13,020 bases of DNA from CAYJAZ01 sp964369185 (GTDB lineage Bacteria > Desulfobacterota > Desulfovibrionia > Desulfovibrionales > Desulfovibrionaceae). The stretch spans positions 1 through 13,020 of the forward strand of contig CAYJEN010000043.1 in assembly GCA_964369185.1 (NCBI GenBank). The letters are read 5' to 3'. Of this stretch, positions 1 to 6,379 are shown one piece after another. The notes under the pieces are model-generated. The model searched no databases and was not told where the DNA came from. It was given only the letters and a program-made list of their open reading frames with translations. How positions within the stretch are numbered: the stretch's first letter is position 1; each line of letters begins with the position of its first letter. Made by a program: the position numbers and the translations under genes.

Positions 1-10
1 AATCAAGTAA

Positions 11-52
11 CTTGCTATTAAATATTTATCACAGATAAATTAAGCATGCAAG
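11..52. other. Weak imperfect hairpin in the left-edge noncoding DNA
   Basis: The first 69 bases hold no supportable gene. CTTGC (11-15) can pair with GCAAG (48-52), and inside it ATTTATC (24-30) pairs perfectly with GATAAAT (34-40) across a 3-base loop. The structure is AT-rich with no T-run on either side, so it is not a convincing terminator. It may be chance or may belong to a gene beyond the left edge. Confidence 0.2.
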
Positions 53-69
53 AAAACATTAGAGTCAAA

Positions 70-108
70 AGTATAAAGGTGCTCAATTTTCTAAAGCACC
101 TTTATACT
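70..108 (-). terminator. Perfect 14-bp hairpin, possible terminator
   Basis: AGTATAAAGGTGCT (70-83) and AGCACCTTTATACT (95-108) are perfect inverted repeats separated by an 11-base loop. Reading the minus strand, the stem is followed by TTTTGACTCT, a short T-run. On the plus strand it is followed by ATAAAAAC, which does not fit a terminator. It could end transcription from the lysozyme-like gene 190 bp upstream on the minus strand, with the palindromic element in between. A four-T tail is modest, so function is uncertain although the stem itself is unambiguous. Confidence 0.5.
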
Positions 109-117
109 ATAAAAACT

Positions 118-282
118 AGGATATGTTTCTAAATTAATTCTTTTACGTTTTTAACATTTATAATATAGGGCTCAAAAGATGATTTTTTATTCAGTTTATG
201 TATGTTTTGATACACTGCACTTCATAAAAAATCATTTTTTGTTGAAAATTCCACAAAATCTCTTAATTTAGAAACACACCCT
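118..282. repeat. MITE-like 165-bp palindromic element with 20-bp terminal inverted repeats
   Basis: AGGATATGTTTCTAAATTAA (118-137) matches the reverse complement of 263-282 at 18 of 20 positions, with 14 consecutive matches (124-137 against 263-276). Nested inside are 148-155 with 241-248 (7 of 8), 174-190 with 224-240 (16 of 17), and a small central hairpin 199-203 with 210-214. An unpaired 18-base stretch (156-173) makes the left half longer. The element is very AT-rich, has no ORF, and ends 16 bp before the stop of the lysozyme-like gene. Size, terminal repeats and self-complementarity resemble a miniature inverted-repeat transposable element. I see no clean target-site duplication, and copy number cannot be judged from one window. 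It could instead be an untranslated-region structure. Confidence 0.5.
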
Positions 283-298
283 TAAAAATTAAATGAAA

Positions 299-1336
299 TT
301 ATGCTATTTCTCTAAGAGCATCATTTTTTTCAGCTACTAGTCTATTTTGCACTGATGAACGCACACTTGAGCTTGAAGAAGCAAATTGATCTGCTCTAAT
401 GTTATAGACTTCAGTTATGAAAGATTTTTCATCTAGAGTGTCAATATTTTTTAGGGCTTGATCAAAAATTCTTCTTGCACCTGTTGCACCGTGTTGGACA
501 GCCGTTGACCAGACTACTTGTTTGATTATTTCAGAATCTGTATCAATTCCAGTATCTTTTAGACTATTATAGGCAGGATCGTAGTGAGTTTTCTTTATGA
601 ATTCTTCTTGGAGTTCACCAAATCTTTTTGAATCATTTTCAGCAATTTCTTTCCAAGCAGTAGGAACTGAACCCAAGCGTGAACCTGTGTTTGCTGTTCC
701 CGCACTTGTTAATTGTTCTGCAATATCGGGAGCTTCTGTTTCTAAGAAATTAATGAAATCATCAAAAGTACCAACTTTAGAAGCTATTTGATATTTACCG
801 TAAGAAGTTCCGCCTACTCTATCATAACCTATAGCAGAAATACCCTGTGAGCCGGATTCATATTTAGCTGATAGCTTGCCAAGTGGATTCCTTGACACAT
901 AATAATCAGCCGCACTTGTAGGTTTTGAATCAAGTCTTGCCGATTCAATAAAGTCTTCTTGAGTTGTGAGCTTTAAACCTGAAGATTTTCTTTCACTAAT
1001 TCGTGTAAGAGTCTGCAAAGATTGAGTATCAAGCATCATTGCTGTTGGAGTTATACCTATTGGACGCTTTGTGAGTATTTCAATGCCTTGATTATAAAGA
1101 GGAATACCAATAGGTTTTTCAGCTAGAGTTTCTTTATTTTCTATTGCAGTTTTTGTTGTTTCAACTATAGATGTAGTTTGAGATTTGCTTTCATTTTCAT
1201 TTGATGAAGAATTAAGCATTTGAGCGAAAGTGTCAGAATTTTGATTGTCTAATGTTTGCCTTTGTTTTCTTATAAGGCTCTCATAATCAGGTGTAGAGAC
1301 ACTATCTCTAATAAAAAGTGGTGCTGAAGGAATCAT
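299..1336 (-). CDS. Lysozyme-fold protein, predicted muramidase, sigma-54 controlled
   Basis: The 345-residue product has two parts. Residues 1 to about 145 are Ser/Thr/Asn/Gln-rich and look disordered, with no signal peptide; a PIGI motif occurs at 75-78 and 92-95. Residues about 150-345 look like a lysozyme/lytic-transglycosylase-type fold: KYESG with Glu160 as candidate catalytic acid, followed by GYDRVGGTSYGKYQI (170-184), which resembles the SYGxxQI segment of transglycosylases and of phage-tail or 'VgrG-related' muramidase domains. VVWSTAVQHGATGARRIF (274-291) is a further conserved-looking helix. The start is ATG with AGGAGG at 1341-1346. The gene stands alone, with its own RpoN-type promoter, after the terminator of the carbonic anhydrase gene. 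Sigma-54 control and export without a signal peptide would suit a flagellar-type or other specialised cell-wall enzyme, but this is inference; no flagellar gene is in view. The fold assignment is moderately sure, the role is not. Confidence 0.72.
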   Translation of the reverse strand: MIPSAPLFIRDSVSTPDYESLIRKQRQTLDNQNSDTFAQMLNSSSNENESKSQTTSIVETTKTAIENKETLAEKPIGIPLYNQGIEILTKRPIGITPTAMMLDTQSLQTLTRISERKSSGLKLTTQEDFIESARLDSKPTSAADYYVSRNPLGKLSAKYESGSQGISAIGYDRVGGTSYGKYQIASKVGTFDDFINFLETEAPDIAEQLTSAGTANTGSRLGSVPTAWKEIAENDSKRFGELQEEFIKKTHYDPAYNSLKDTGIDTDSEIIKQVVWSTAVQHGATGARRIFDQALKNIDTLDEKSFITEVYNIRADQFASSSSSVRSSVQNRLVAEKNDALREIA

Positions 1337-1371
1337 ATTGCCTCCTCGAAAGTATTTACTGTTTAGAATAA

Positions 1372-1388
1372 TGCAAGTAGTGTACCAA
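1372..1388 (-). promoter_or_regulatory. Sigma-54 (RpoN) -24/-12 promoter
   Basis: On the minus strand the sequence reads TTGGTACA-CTAC-TTGCA, matching the sigma-54 consensus YTGGCACR-N4-TTGCW. The invariant GG (1386-1385) and GC (1374-1373) are separated by exactly 10 bases. The transcription start would fall near 1361, giving a leader of about 25 nt that contains the AGGAGG site (1341-1346) of the lysozyme-like gene. The promoter lies just downstream of the preceding gene's terminator, as expected for an independent unit. Sigma-54 promoters need an enhancer-binding activator; no activator site could be recognised. Confidence 0.75.
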
Positions 1389-1415
1389 GTAAGGAGTCAA
1401 AAAATAATTAAAGAA

Positions 1416-1443
1416 AAAGTGCAACCTTTAAAAGTTGCACTTT
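1416..1443 (-). terminator. Rho-independent terminator after the carbonic anhydrase gene
   Basis: AAAGTGCAAC (1416-1425) pairs perfectly with GTTGCACTTT (1434-1443) around an 8-base loop. On the minus strand the stem is followed by a T-rich stretch running to about 1400. It lies 30 bp past the carbonic anhydrase stop codon and would end the long unit that starts with the FAD/Fe-S dehydrogenase, insulating the sigma-54 promoter just beyond it. Confidence 0.85.
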
Positions 1444-1473
1444 ATGTTTTAAACTTATATTTAGGAGCATGTC

Positions 1474-2229
1474 CTAATCTTCATATTCTGAAAGAATAAT
1501 AGCTTCTCTTTGATGAGTGCCAAGCCAGCCAACTTCACCTGTTTGAATATCGTAAACAGCACCAACAACCATAAGTGTATTAGCACGTATACGTTCACGA
1601 ACAGCTTTGCTTGAACGAATAATTTCACTCACTTCTTTCCAAACATTTTGGAATATAAGTTGTTCTTTTAATGAAGAAAGCTCGTCTTCTGTCGGGTTAG
1701 GGTGACAGGAGCACTGCTCTTCCGCCAGTGGCAGAAGTGGTAGAAGAAGACTCTTGATATGAGGTGTAAACTCTTGATTTGCATACATAGCATCAATAGC
1801 AGAACTAATAGCACCACACTGAGTATGCCCGAGCACTAAGATAAGAGGAACATCAAGAGCGGTTAAAGAATAATCAATACTTCCAAGGACTTGGTCACCA
1901 ACGATATTTCCTGCAACACGAATTACAAAAATATCACCATTACCTTGATCCATAATAGTTTCTACCGGCATTCTAGCATCTGAGCACGCAAGAACGGTAG
2001 CGATTGGGTATTGACCATGGATAGCAGTATGTTGACGACGTATGGCATTTTCAGTAAAGTGCATACTTAGATCATTGATATATCTCTCGTTTCCGTTTAC
2101 TAGTTCTTCCAGAGCTTCTGTAGGAGTAAGGTTTTGAGTTATTTTTTTTGTTGTTTCCATTGCTTGTGATGATTTTGCCTTTAATAGTATTACACATAGA
2201 AGAAAAATAATTGGAAGATAAATAAACAT
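1474..2229 (-). CDS. Beta-class carbonic anhydrase with N-terminal hydrophobic segment
   Basis: Catalyses reversible hydration of CO2 to bicarbonate. The 251-residue protein has the beta-class zinc site: Cys82 in ACSDARMPVE with the Asp84-Arg86 dyad, then His135 and Cys138 in GHTQCGA. Residues 1-16 are strongly hydrophobic (MFIYLPIIFLLCVILL), followed by KAKSSQA-M, which could be a signal-peptidase I site near residue 23 or an uncleaved anchor. The usual cytoplasmic form would begin about Met24, but that ATG has no Shine-Dalgarno, whereas GGGAG stands 5 bases before the ATG at 2229, so I keep the long start. Positive charges lie after rather than before the hydrophobic stretch, which is unusual for a signal peptide and leaves orientation open. 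It is last in the leuS-lptE unit, 39 bp after lptE, and is followed by a strong terminator. Confidence 0.93.
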   Translation of the reverse strand: MFIYLPIIFLLCVILLKAKSSQAMETTKKITQNLTPTEALEELVNGNERYINDLSMHFTENAIRRQHTAIHGQYPIATVLACSDARMPVETIMDQGNGDIFVIRVAGNIVGDQVLGSIDYSLTALDVPLILVLGHTQCGAISSAIDAMYANQEFTPHIKSLLLPLLPLAEEQCSCHPNPTEDELSSLKEQLIFQNVWKEVSEIIRSSKAVRERIRANTLMVVGAVYDIQTGEVGWLGTHQREAIILSEYED

Positions 2230-2268
2230 AATAACTCCCAGTTGTTAGCCTTAAATGTTTGGTTTTAG

Positions 2269-2772
2269 TTAGAAAGTAGACTGTAAGTTATCCATCGCTA
2301 TTTTTAGTGCTTCTTCAATAACTTCACGAATAGCAGAATCTTCTCTTGGGTTTTCATAGTTTTCCGAATAACCTACCCGTGTATTCCATACTGATTTACC
2401 TGATTGCGTTTCATGGATATTCAATGTTATCACAACGGAAGCAGATGAAATTTCAGATTCGTTTATATAGCTATCATCGAAAGCCCCAATTTTAATGGAA
2501 CTAAGATTCACATTGATGAGGTAATCACTTCTTTCAAAACTTTCCCATTTTGCAATCTGCCTTAGTGACATTTCGTCTTTCAAAGTAGTTGTAATAAAAT
2601 GAGGTACCCAAGGGTATAAAGAAGATTGCTCAATTGCACCAATACTCACAGTAGAAGAACCGTTGCCGAGTATGCTCTGCTGCGGAGATCCTTGAATATT
2701 ATGCACTTGATAACCGCATGCAGTTAAGGTGAGCAATATCAGGGAAAGTAAGAAAAAGTGAAGTTTTTTCAT
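2269..2772 (-). CDS. lptE: LPS-assembly lipoprotein LptE
   Basis: The 167-residue lipoprotein has a basic n-region (MKK), a hydrophobic core and the lipobox LTAC with Cys19 as the predicted lipidated residue. CGYQV right after it is the usual LptE start of the mature protein. In the known system LptE sits inside the LptD beta-barrel at the outer membrane and helps deliver lipopolysaccharide to the surface. The remainder (SIGAIEQSSLYPWVPHFITTTLKDEM, then beta-rich sequence with SVVITLNIHETQSGKSVW) is consistent with the family, which diverges strongly. Position directly downstream of leuS, as in Escherichia coli, supports the call. It begins 4 bases after the leuS stop and has no recognisable Shine-Dalgarno, so translation may be coupled to leuS. 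Confidence 0.82.
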   Translation of the reverse strand: MKKLHFFLLSLILLTLTACGYQVHNIQGSPQQSILGNGSSTVSIGAIEQSSLYPWVPHFITTTLKDEMSLRQIAKWESFERSDYLINVNLSSIKIGAFDDSYINESEISSASVVITLNIHETQSGKSVWNTRVGYSENYENPREDSAIREVIEEALKIAMDNLQSTF

Positions 2773-2776
2773 AATA

Positions 2777-5293
2777 TTATTTTGGTTTAGCTACAATATT
2801 AATAAGTTTTTGAGGAACAACAATAACTTTTACTATCGCTAAGTTTTCTAAATGCTTAGATACATTAGGATCAGCAAGAGCAAGTTCTTCAGCTTCTTTA
2901 GCATTAATTTGTGCAGGAACGTCCATTTTACCACGTAGTTTACCATTTATTTGAACAACTAAAGTTACAGTATCTTTTTCAAGGGCTTTAGGATCAAATG
3001 TAGGGTAAGGCATATCTGATAAAACAGATGTATTGCCCACTGATTCCCAAATTTCTTCACAAATATGTGGAGTAATAGGAGAAAGTAGAGTTAGAAGTGA
3101 AGCAATACTTGATGATAAAGCTTGCTTTCCTTCATCAGATTTTACAAGTTCATCTTTAGAAGTATAAAGTGTATTTACAAATTCCATAATAGCAGCAATT
3201 GCTGTATTAAACTGGAATTTATTACTTAAATCTTCAGTTACTTTTTTTATTGTGCTATGTTCTTTAAAACGTAATTCTTTTGTAAGAGGATTTGTTGCTT
3301 CTACAAACGATGCCGGAAGAACAGGAGATAAACTATCTTGTAATTCAGCACAAAGTCTCCATACACGACTTAAGAAACGGAAAGCACCTTCAATACCTGC
3401 TTCACTCCAGTCAAAATCGCGTTCAGGTGGAGCAGCAAATAGGCAGAAAAGACGAACAGTATCAGCACCGAAAAGCTTAATCATTTCGGTAGGGTCAACA
3501 ACGTTTCCTTTAGATTTAGACATTTTACTGCCATCTTTCAAAACCATACCTTGAGTAAGAAGTTTTGCAAAAGGCTCAGCTAAATCAGCAGGATAGAATC
3601 CAGTATCACGAAGAACTTTTGTAAAGAAACGAGCATAAAGCAAGTGTAAGATAGCGTGCTCAACACCACCGATATACTGATCAACCGGCATCCAATAGGA
3701 AGCTACATCTTTATTTATAGCTTCATCGGTATTACGAGGGTCAACGTATCTTGTAAAGTACCATGATGACTCAACAAATGTATCCATAGTGTCAGTTTCT
3801 CTGCGTGCCATTTTTCCACATTTAGGGCATGGAGTATGGAAGAAGCTTTCGCTATCAGGAAGCGGAGAACGCCCATCAGGATTTACTTGAACATCAAGTG
3901 GAAGCATAACCGGCAAATCTTTTTCAGCTACAGGCACAATTCCGCAATCATCGCAGTAGAGCACAGGAATTGGTGAGCCCCAATAACGTTGACGAGAAAT
4001 ATTCCAGTCACGAAGGCGGAAGTTTACAGTTTTCTTTCCAAGAGATAATTTTTCAAGCTCAGCAACAATAAGCTCTTTTGCTTCATTATTTTGAACTTTA
4101 TCAAGCTGAGGATATTTCGTTGAATTTATTAGAATTCCTTCACCTGTCATTGCTTCAGTCATTGAATTTACATCAAGAACTTCACTTTCAGGAGTAATTA
4201 CAACTTTAATATCTAGGTTGAATTTTTTAGCGAAGAGGAAGTCACGCTGATCATGAGCAGGAACGCCCATAACTGCACCTGTTCCGTATTCAGCAAGAAC
4301 AAAATTTCCAAGCCATACAGGAACTTGCTCACCTGTAAGCGGGTGAACCACGTAAGAACCTGTAAAGATACCATCTTTTTCAAGGCTATCAGATTGGCGA
4401 TCGATTTTATCCATTGAAGCAACTTTTTCAATGAAAGCTTCAATTTCTGCTTTATTCGGAGCATTCTTTATAAGCGCTTGAACTAGTTTATGTTCAGGAG
4501 CAACTGTAAGGAAAGTAACACCGAAAAGAGTGTCAGGTCTTGTTGTAAAAACAGGAATTTTGATATCAGAATTTTCGAGTGTGAAGTCAATTTCAGCACC
4601 TGTACTTTTACCTATCCAGTTGCGTTGCATTGAAATAACACGTTCAGGCCAGCCATTCTCTAAGAGGTCTAAATCTTTGAGAAGTTCTTCAGCATAGTCA
4701 GTGATACGCAAGAACCATTGAGTCATTTCTTTTTGTTCAACAACGGTATCACATCTCCAGCAGAGACCTTCTTCTACTTGTTCGTTTGCAAGAACAGTAT
4801 TGCAAGATGAGCACCAGTTTTGCATAGCATTTTTACGATATGCAATACCTTTTTCAAGCATACGCAAGAAGAAAAGTTGTTCAAAGCGGTAGTATTCTGG
4901 GTGGCAAGTTGCTATTTCACGTTCCCAGTCATAAGAATAGCCGAGTCTTTTTAGTTGGGTACGCATATTATCAATATTTGCGTATGTCCATTTTGCCGGA
5001 TGTGTAGCATTTTTAATTGCAGCATTTTCAGCAGGAAGACCGAAAGCGTCCCAACCCATTGGATGAAGAACATTGAAGCCTTGCATACGTTTATGCCTTG
5101 CTACAACATCACCGATAGAGTAGTTGCGAACATGACCCATATGAATGTTTCCAGATGGATATGGAAGCATTTCTAATAGATAATATTTAGGTTTAGGACT
5201 AAAATCAACAGCTTTATAAGTAGATTTTTCTTTCCAAATACTTTGCCATTTTTCTTCGATATGCTGATGATCGTATTGTTGTGAAAGGGGCAT
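2777..5293 (-). CDS. leuS: Leucine-tRNA ligase
   Basis: Attaches leucine to tRNA-Leu in the cytoplasm and edits mischarged products. This 838-residue class Ia synthetase has the HIGH-type motif as HMGH (51-54) within LPYPSGNIHMGHVRN, a zinc-binding insert with CSSC (161-164) and CWRC (178-181), and the CP1 editing domain with TTRPDTLFG (250-258) and GTGAVMGVPAHDQRDFLFA (337-355). Further CDDC/CPKC pairs lie near 447-492, and KMSKS is at 590-594. The C-terminal anticodon-binding and leucyl-specific regions appear complete, so the length is normal. The ATG at 5293 is preceded by AGAGG. It lies 12 bp after nusB and 4 bp before lptE, within one probable operon. Confidence 0.98.
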   Translation of the reverse strand: MPLSQQYDHQHIEEKWQSIWKEKSTYKAVDFSPKPKYYLLEMLPYPSGNIHMGHVRNYSIGDVVARHKRMQGFNVLHPMGWDAFGLPAENAAIKNATHPAKWTYANIDNMRTQLKRLGYSYDWEREIATCHPEYYRFEQLFFLRMLEKGIAYRKNAMQNWCSSCNTVLANEQVEEGLCWRCDTVVEQKEMTQWFLRITDYAEELLKDLDLLENGWPERVISMQRNWIGKSTGAEIDFTLENSDIKIPVFTTRPDTLFGVTFLTVAPEHKLVQALIKNAPNKAEIEAFIEKVASMDKIDRQSDSLEKDGIFTGSYVVHPLTGEQVPVWLGNFVLAEYGTGAVMGVPAHDQRDFLFAKKFNLDIKVVITPESEVLDVNSMTEAMTGEGILINSTKYPQLDKVQNNEAKELIVAELEKLSLGKKTVNFRLRDWNISRQRYWGSPIPVLYCDDCGIVPVAEKDLPVMLPLDVQVNPDGRSPLPDSESFFHTPCPKCGKMARRETDTMDTFVESSWYFTRYVDPRNTDEAINKDVASYWMPVDQYIGGVEHAILHLLYARFFTKVLRDTGFYPADLAEPFAKLLTQGMVLKDGSKMSKSKGNVVDPTEMIKLFGADTVRLFCLFAAPPERDFDWSEAGIEGAFRFLSRVWRLCAELQDSLSPVLPASFVEATNPLTKELRFKEHSTIKKVTEDLSNKFQFNTAIAAIMEFVNTLYTSKDELVKSDEGKQALSSSIASLLTLLSPITPHICEEIWESVGNTSVLSDMPYPTFDPKALEKDTVTLVVQINGKLRGKMDVPAQINAKEAEELALADPNVSKHLENLAIVKVIVVPQKLINIVAKPK

Positions 5294-5305
5294 AATATCC
5301 TCTGT

Positions 5306-5881
5306 CTATGAGTTTGCTTTGAGTTTTGTTTTATGAACGGCGTCTAGAAGTCCGTTGATAAACGAACGAGCTTTGAATTCAGCAAATTGATTTGTTAATT
5401 CAAGAGCTTCAGTGATAGAAACTTTTGCAGGAATGTCATCACGATAGAGCATTTCAAATAGTGCTATACGTAAAACAGTAAGTTCTATTCTTCCTAATCT
5501 GTTAATCTTCCAGTTTTTAGCATATTCTTTAATTGTAGAGTCAATTTCGTCTACGTGTGACCATACACCGTCAACTAATTCCCAAGCAAAGCCTGTTGGG
5601 ATAACATTTTCATTTGTATCTTCTACAGTATCATTTTCATGCGCAGGCAAAGAATCTACGTTTGGAAGAAAAACTCTGCTATCTTCTTCACTTTCCGGCG
5701 TAATATCGAGATCTTCTAATTCAGGTTCTGAATAAGTTACTTTCACGCGAGGAGCTGAAACAAATGCTTGCCTTAAATCTCCGAGAGTGTGGATATTTGT
5801 GAATTCTAAGCTGTAGAGGATTTGAAATGCTAGTGCTCTTGCTTGAGAGCGAGACGTTTTTTGATATTTTTGTTTTGACAA
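5306..5881 (-). CDS. nusB: Transcription antitermination factor NusB, with acidic insert
   Basis: NusB binds the boxA RNA element together with NusE/S10 to support antitermination, chiefly on rRNA operons. The N-terminal RSQARALAFQILYSLEF (11-27) and C-terminal block from GFAWELVDGVW (97-107) through NWKINRLGRIELTVLRIALFEML, IPAKVSITEALELTNQFA and FINGLLDAVHK are characteristic. At 191 residues it is longer than the usual 135-165. The excess is an acidic, low-complexity stretch at about 41-93, rich in Glu, Asp and Ser, lying between helices 1 and 2 of the expected fold. It sits 13 bp after ribH and 12 bp before leuS. Confidence 0.95.
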   Translation of the reverse strand: MSKQKYQKTSRSQARALAFQILYSLEFTNIHTLGDLRQAFVSAPRVKVTYSEPELEDLDITPESEEDSRVFLPNVDSLPAHENDTVEDTNENVIPTGFAWELVDGVWSHVDEIDSTIKEYAKNWKINRLGRIELTVLRIALFEMLYRDDIPAKVSITEALELTNQFAEFKARSFINGLLDAVHKTKLKANS

Positions 5882-5894
5882 AATGTGTTCCTAC

Positions 5895-6356
5895 TTAAAT
5901 TTGTTCTAATACTCTAATGGTTTCCAATACAGCCGCCGCAGATTCAGCACCTTTGTTTCCGGCTTTTAGTCCGGCTCTATCAATTGCTTGTTCAACAGTA
6001 TCGGTTGTAAGCAAGCCAAAACCTACCGGAATTCCGGAATTTAATGAAACTTGCGCTAAGCCTTTTGTTGCTTCATTTGCAACAAAATCAAAATGCGGAG
6101 TAGATCCACGAATAACTGCACCTAAAGCGATTATTCCATCATATTCATTTTTTTGTGCAACTTTTTGGCAGACAACAGGAAGTTCAAATGCTCCAGGAAT
6201 GCGAATCAAATCAATATGTTCTGGATTAGCACCGTGACGAATAAGATAATCTTGTGCGCCTTCAACTAATCTTTCTACAACAAAGCTGTTGAATCTAGTA
6301 ACAATGATCGCAAATTTTAGTCCTTCTGCTTGGAGTTTTCCTTCAATAACTTTCAT
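5895..6356 (-). CDS. ribH: 6,7-dimethyl-8-ribityllumazine synthase
   Basis: Penultimate step of riboflavin synthesis: condenses 5-amino-6-ribitylamino-uracil with 3,4-dihydroxy-2-butanone 4-phosphate. The 153 residues match the usual length. Diagnostic sequence includes TRFN (20-23) with aromatic Phe22, RIPGAFELP (52-60), GAVIRGSTPHFDFV (79-92) with His88 in the position of the catalytic histidine, and DRAGLKAGNKG (126-136) with the phosphate-binding Arg127. The ATG at 6356 is preceded by AAAGG. No other rib gene and no FMN riboswitch is near. The gene is 23 bp downstream of a large FAD-dependent dehydrogenase and 13 bp upstream of nusB, a ribH-nusB pairing common in bacteria. Confidence 0.97.
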   Translation of the reverse strand: MKVIEGKLQAEGLKFAIIVTRFNSFVVERLVEGAQDYLIRHGANPEHIDLIRIPGAFELPVVCQKVAQKNEYDGIIALGAVIRGSTPHFDFVANEATKGLAQVSLNSGIPVGFGLLTTDTVEQAIDRAGLKAGNKGAESAAAVLETIRVLEQI

Positions 6357-6379
6357 ATTATATCCTTTTACTAATTGGC

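Noticed and set aside
597..791. Plus-strand ORFs opposite the lysozyme-like gene and ribH (597-791, 5917-6237), and 10717-10962 and 11700-11939
   Set aside because: Antisense shadows of well-supported genes, no independent evidence.
2158..2160. Met24 as the true start of the carbonic anhydrase, which would make it cytoplasmic
   Set aside because: No Shine-Dalgarno precedes it, whereas the ATG at 2229 has GGGAG at good spacing; kept only as the alternative.
3252..3554. Plus-strand ORFs opposite leuS (also 3292-3480, 4955-5176) and a minus-strand alternative frame at 4213-4464
   Set aside because: They overlap the clearly conserved leuS frame, have no family-like sequence, and arise from the AT-rich complement.
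6357..6379. FMN riboswitch ahead of ribH
   Set aside because: Only 23 bp separate ribH from the upstream gene, too short for an RFN element, and no conserved core is visible.
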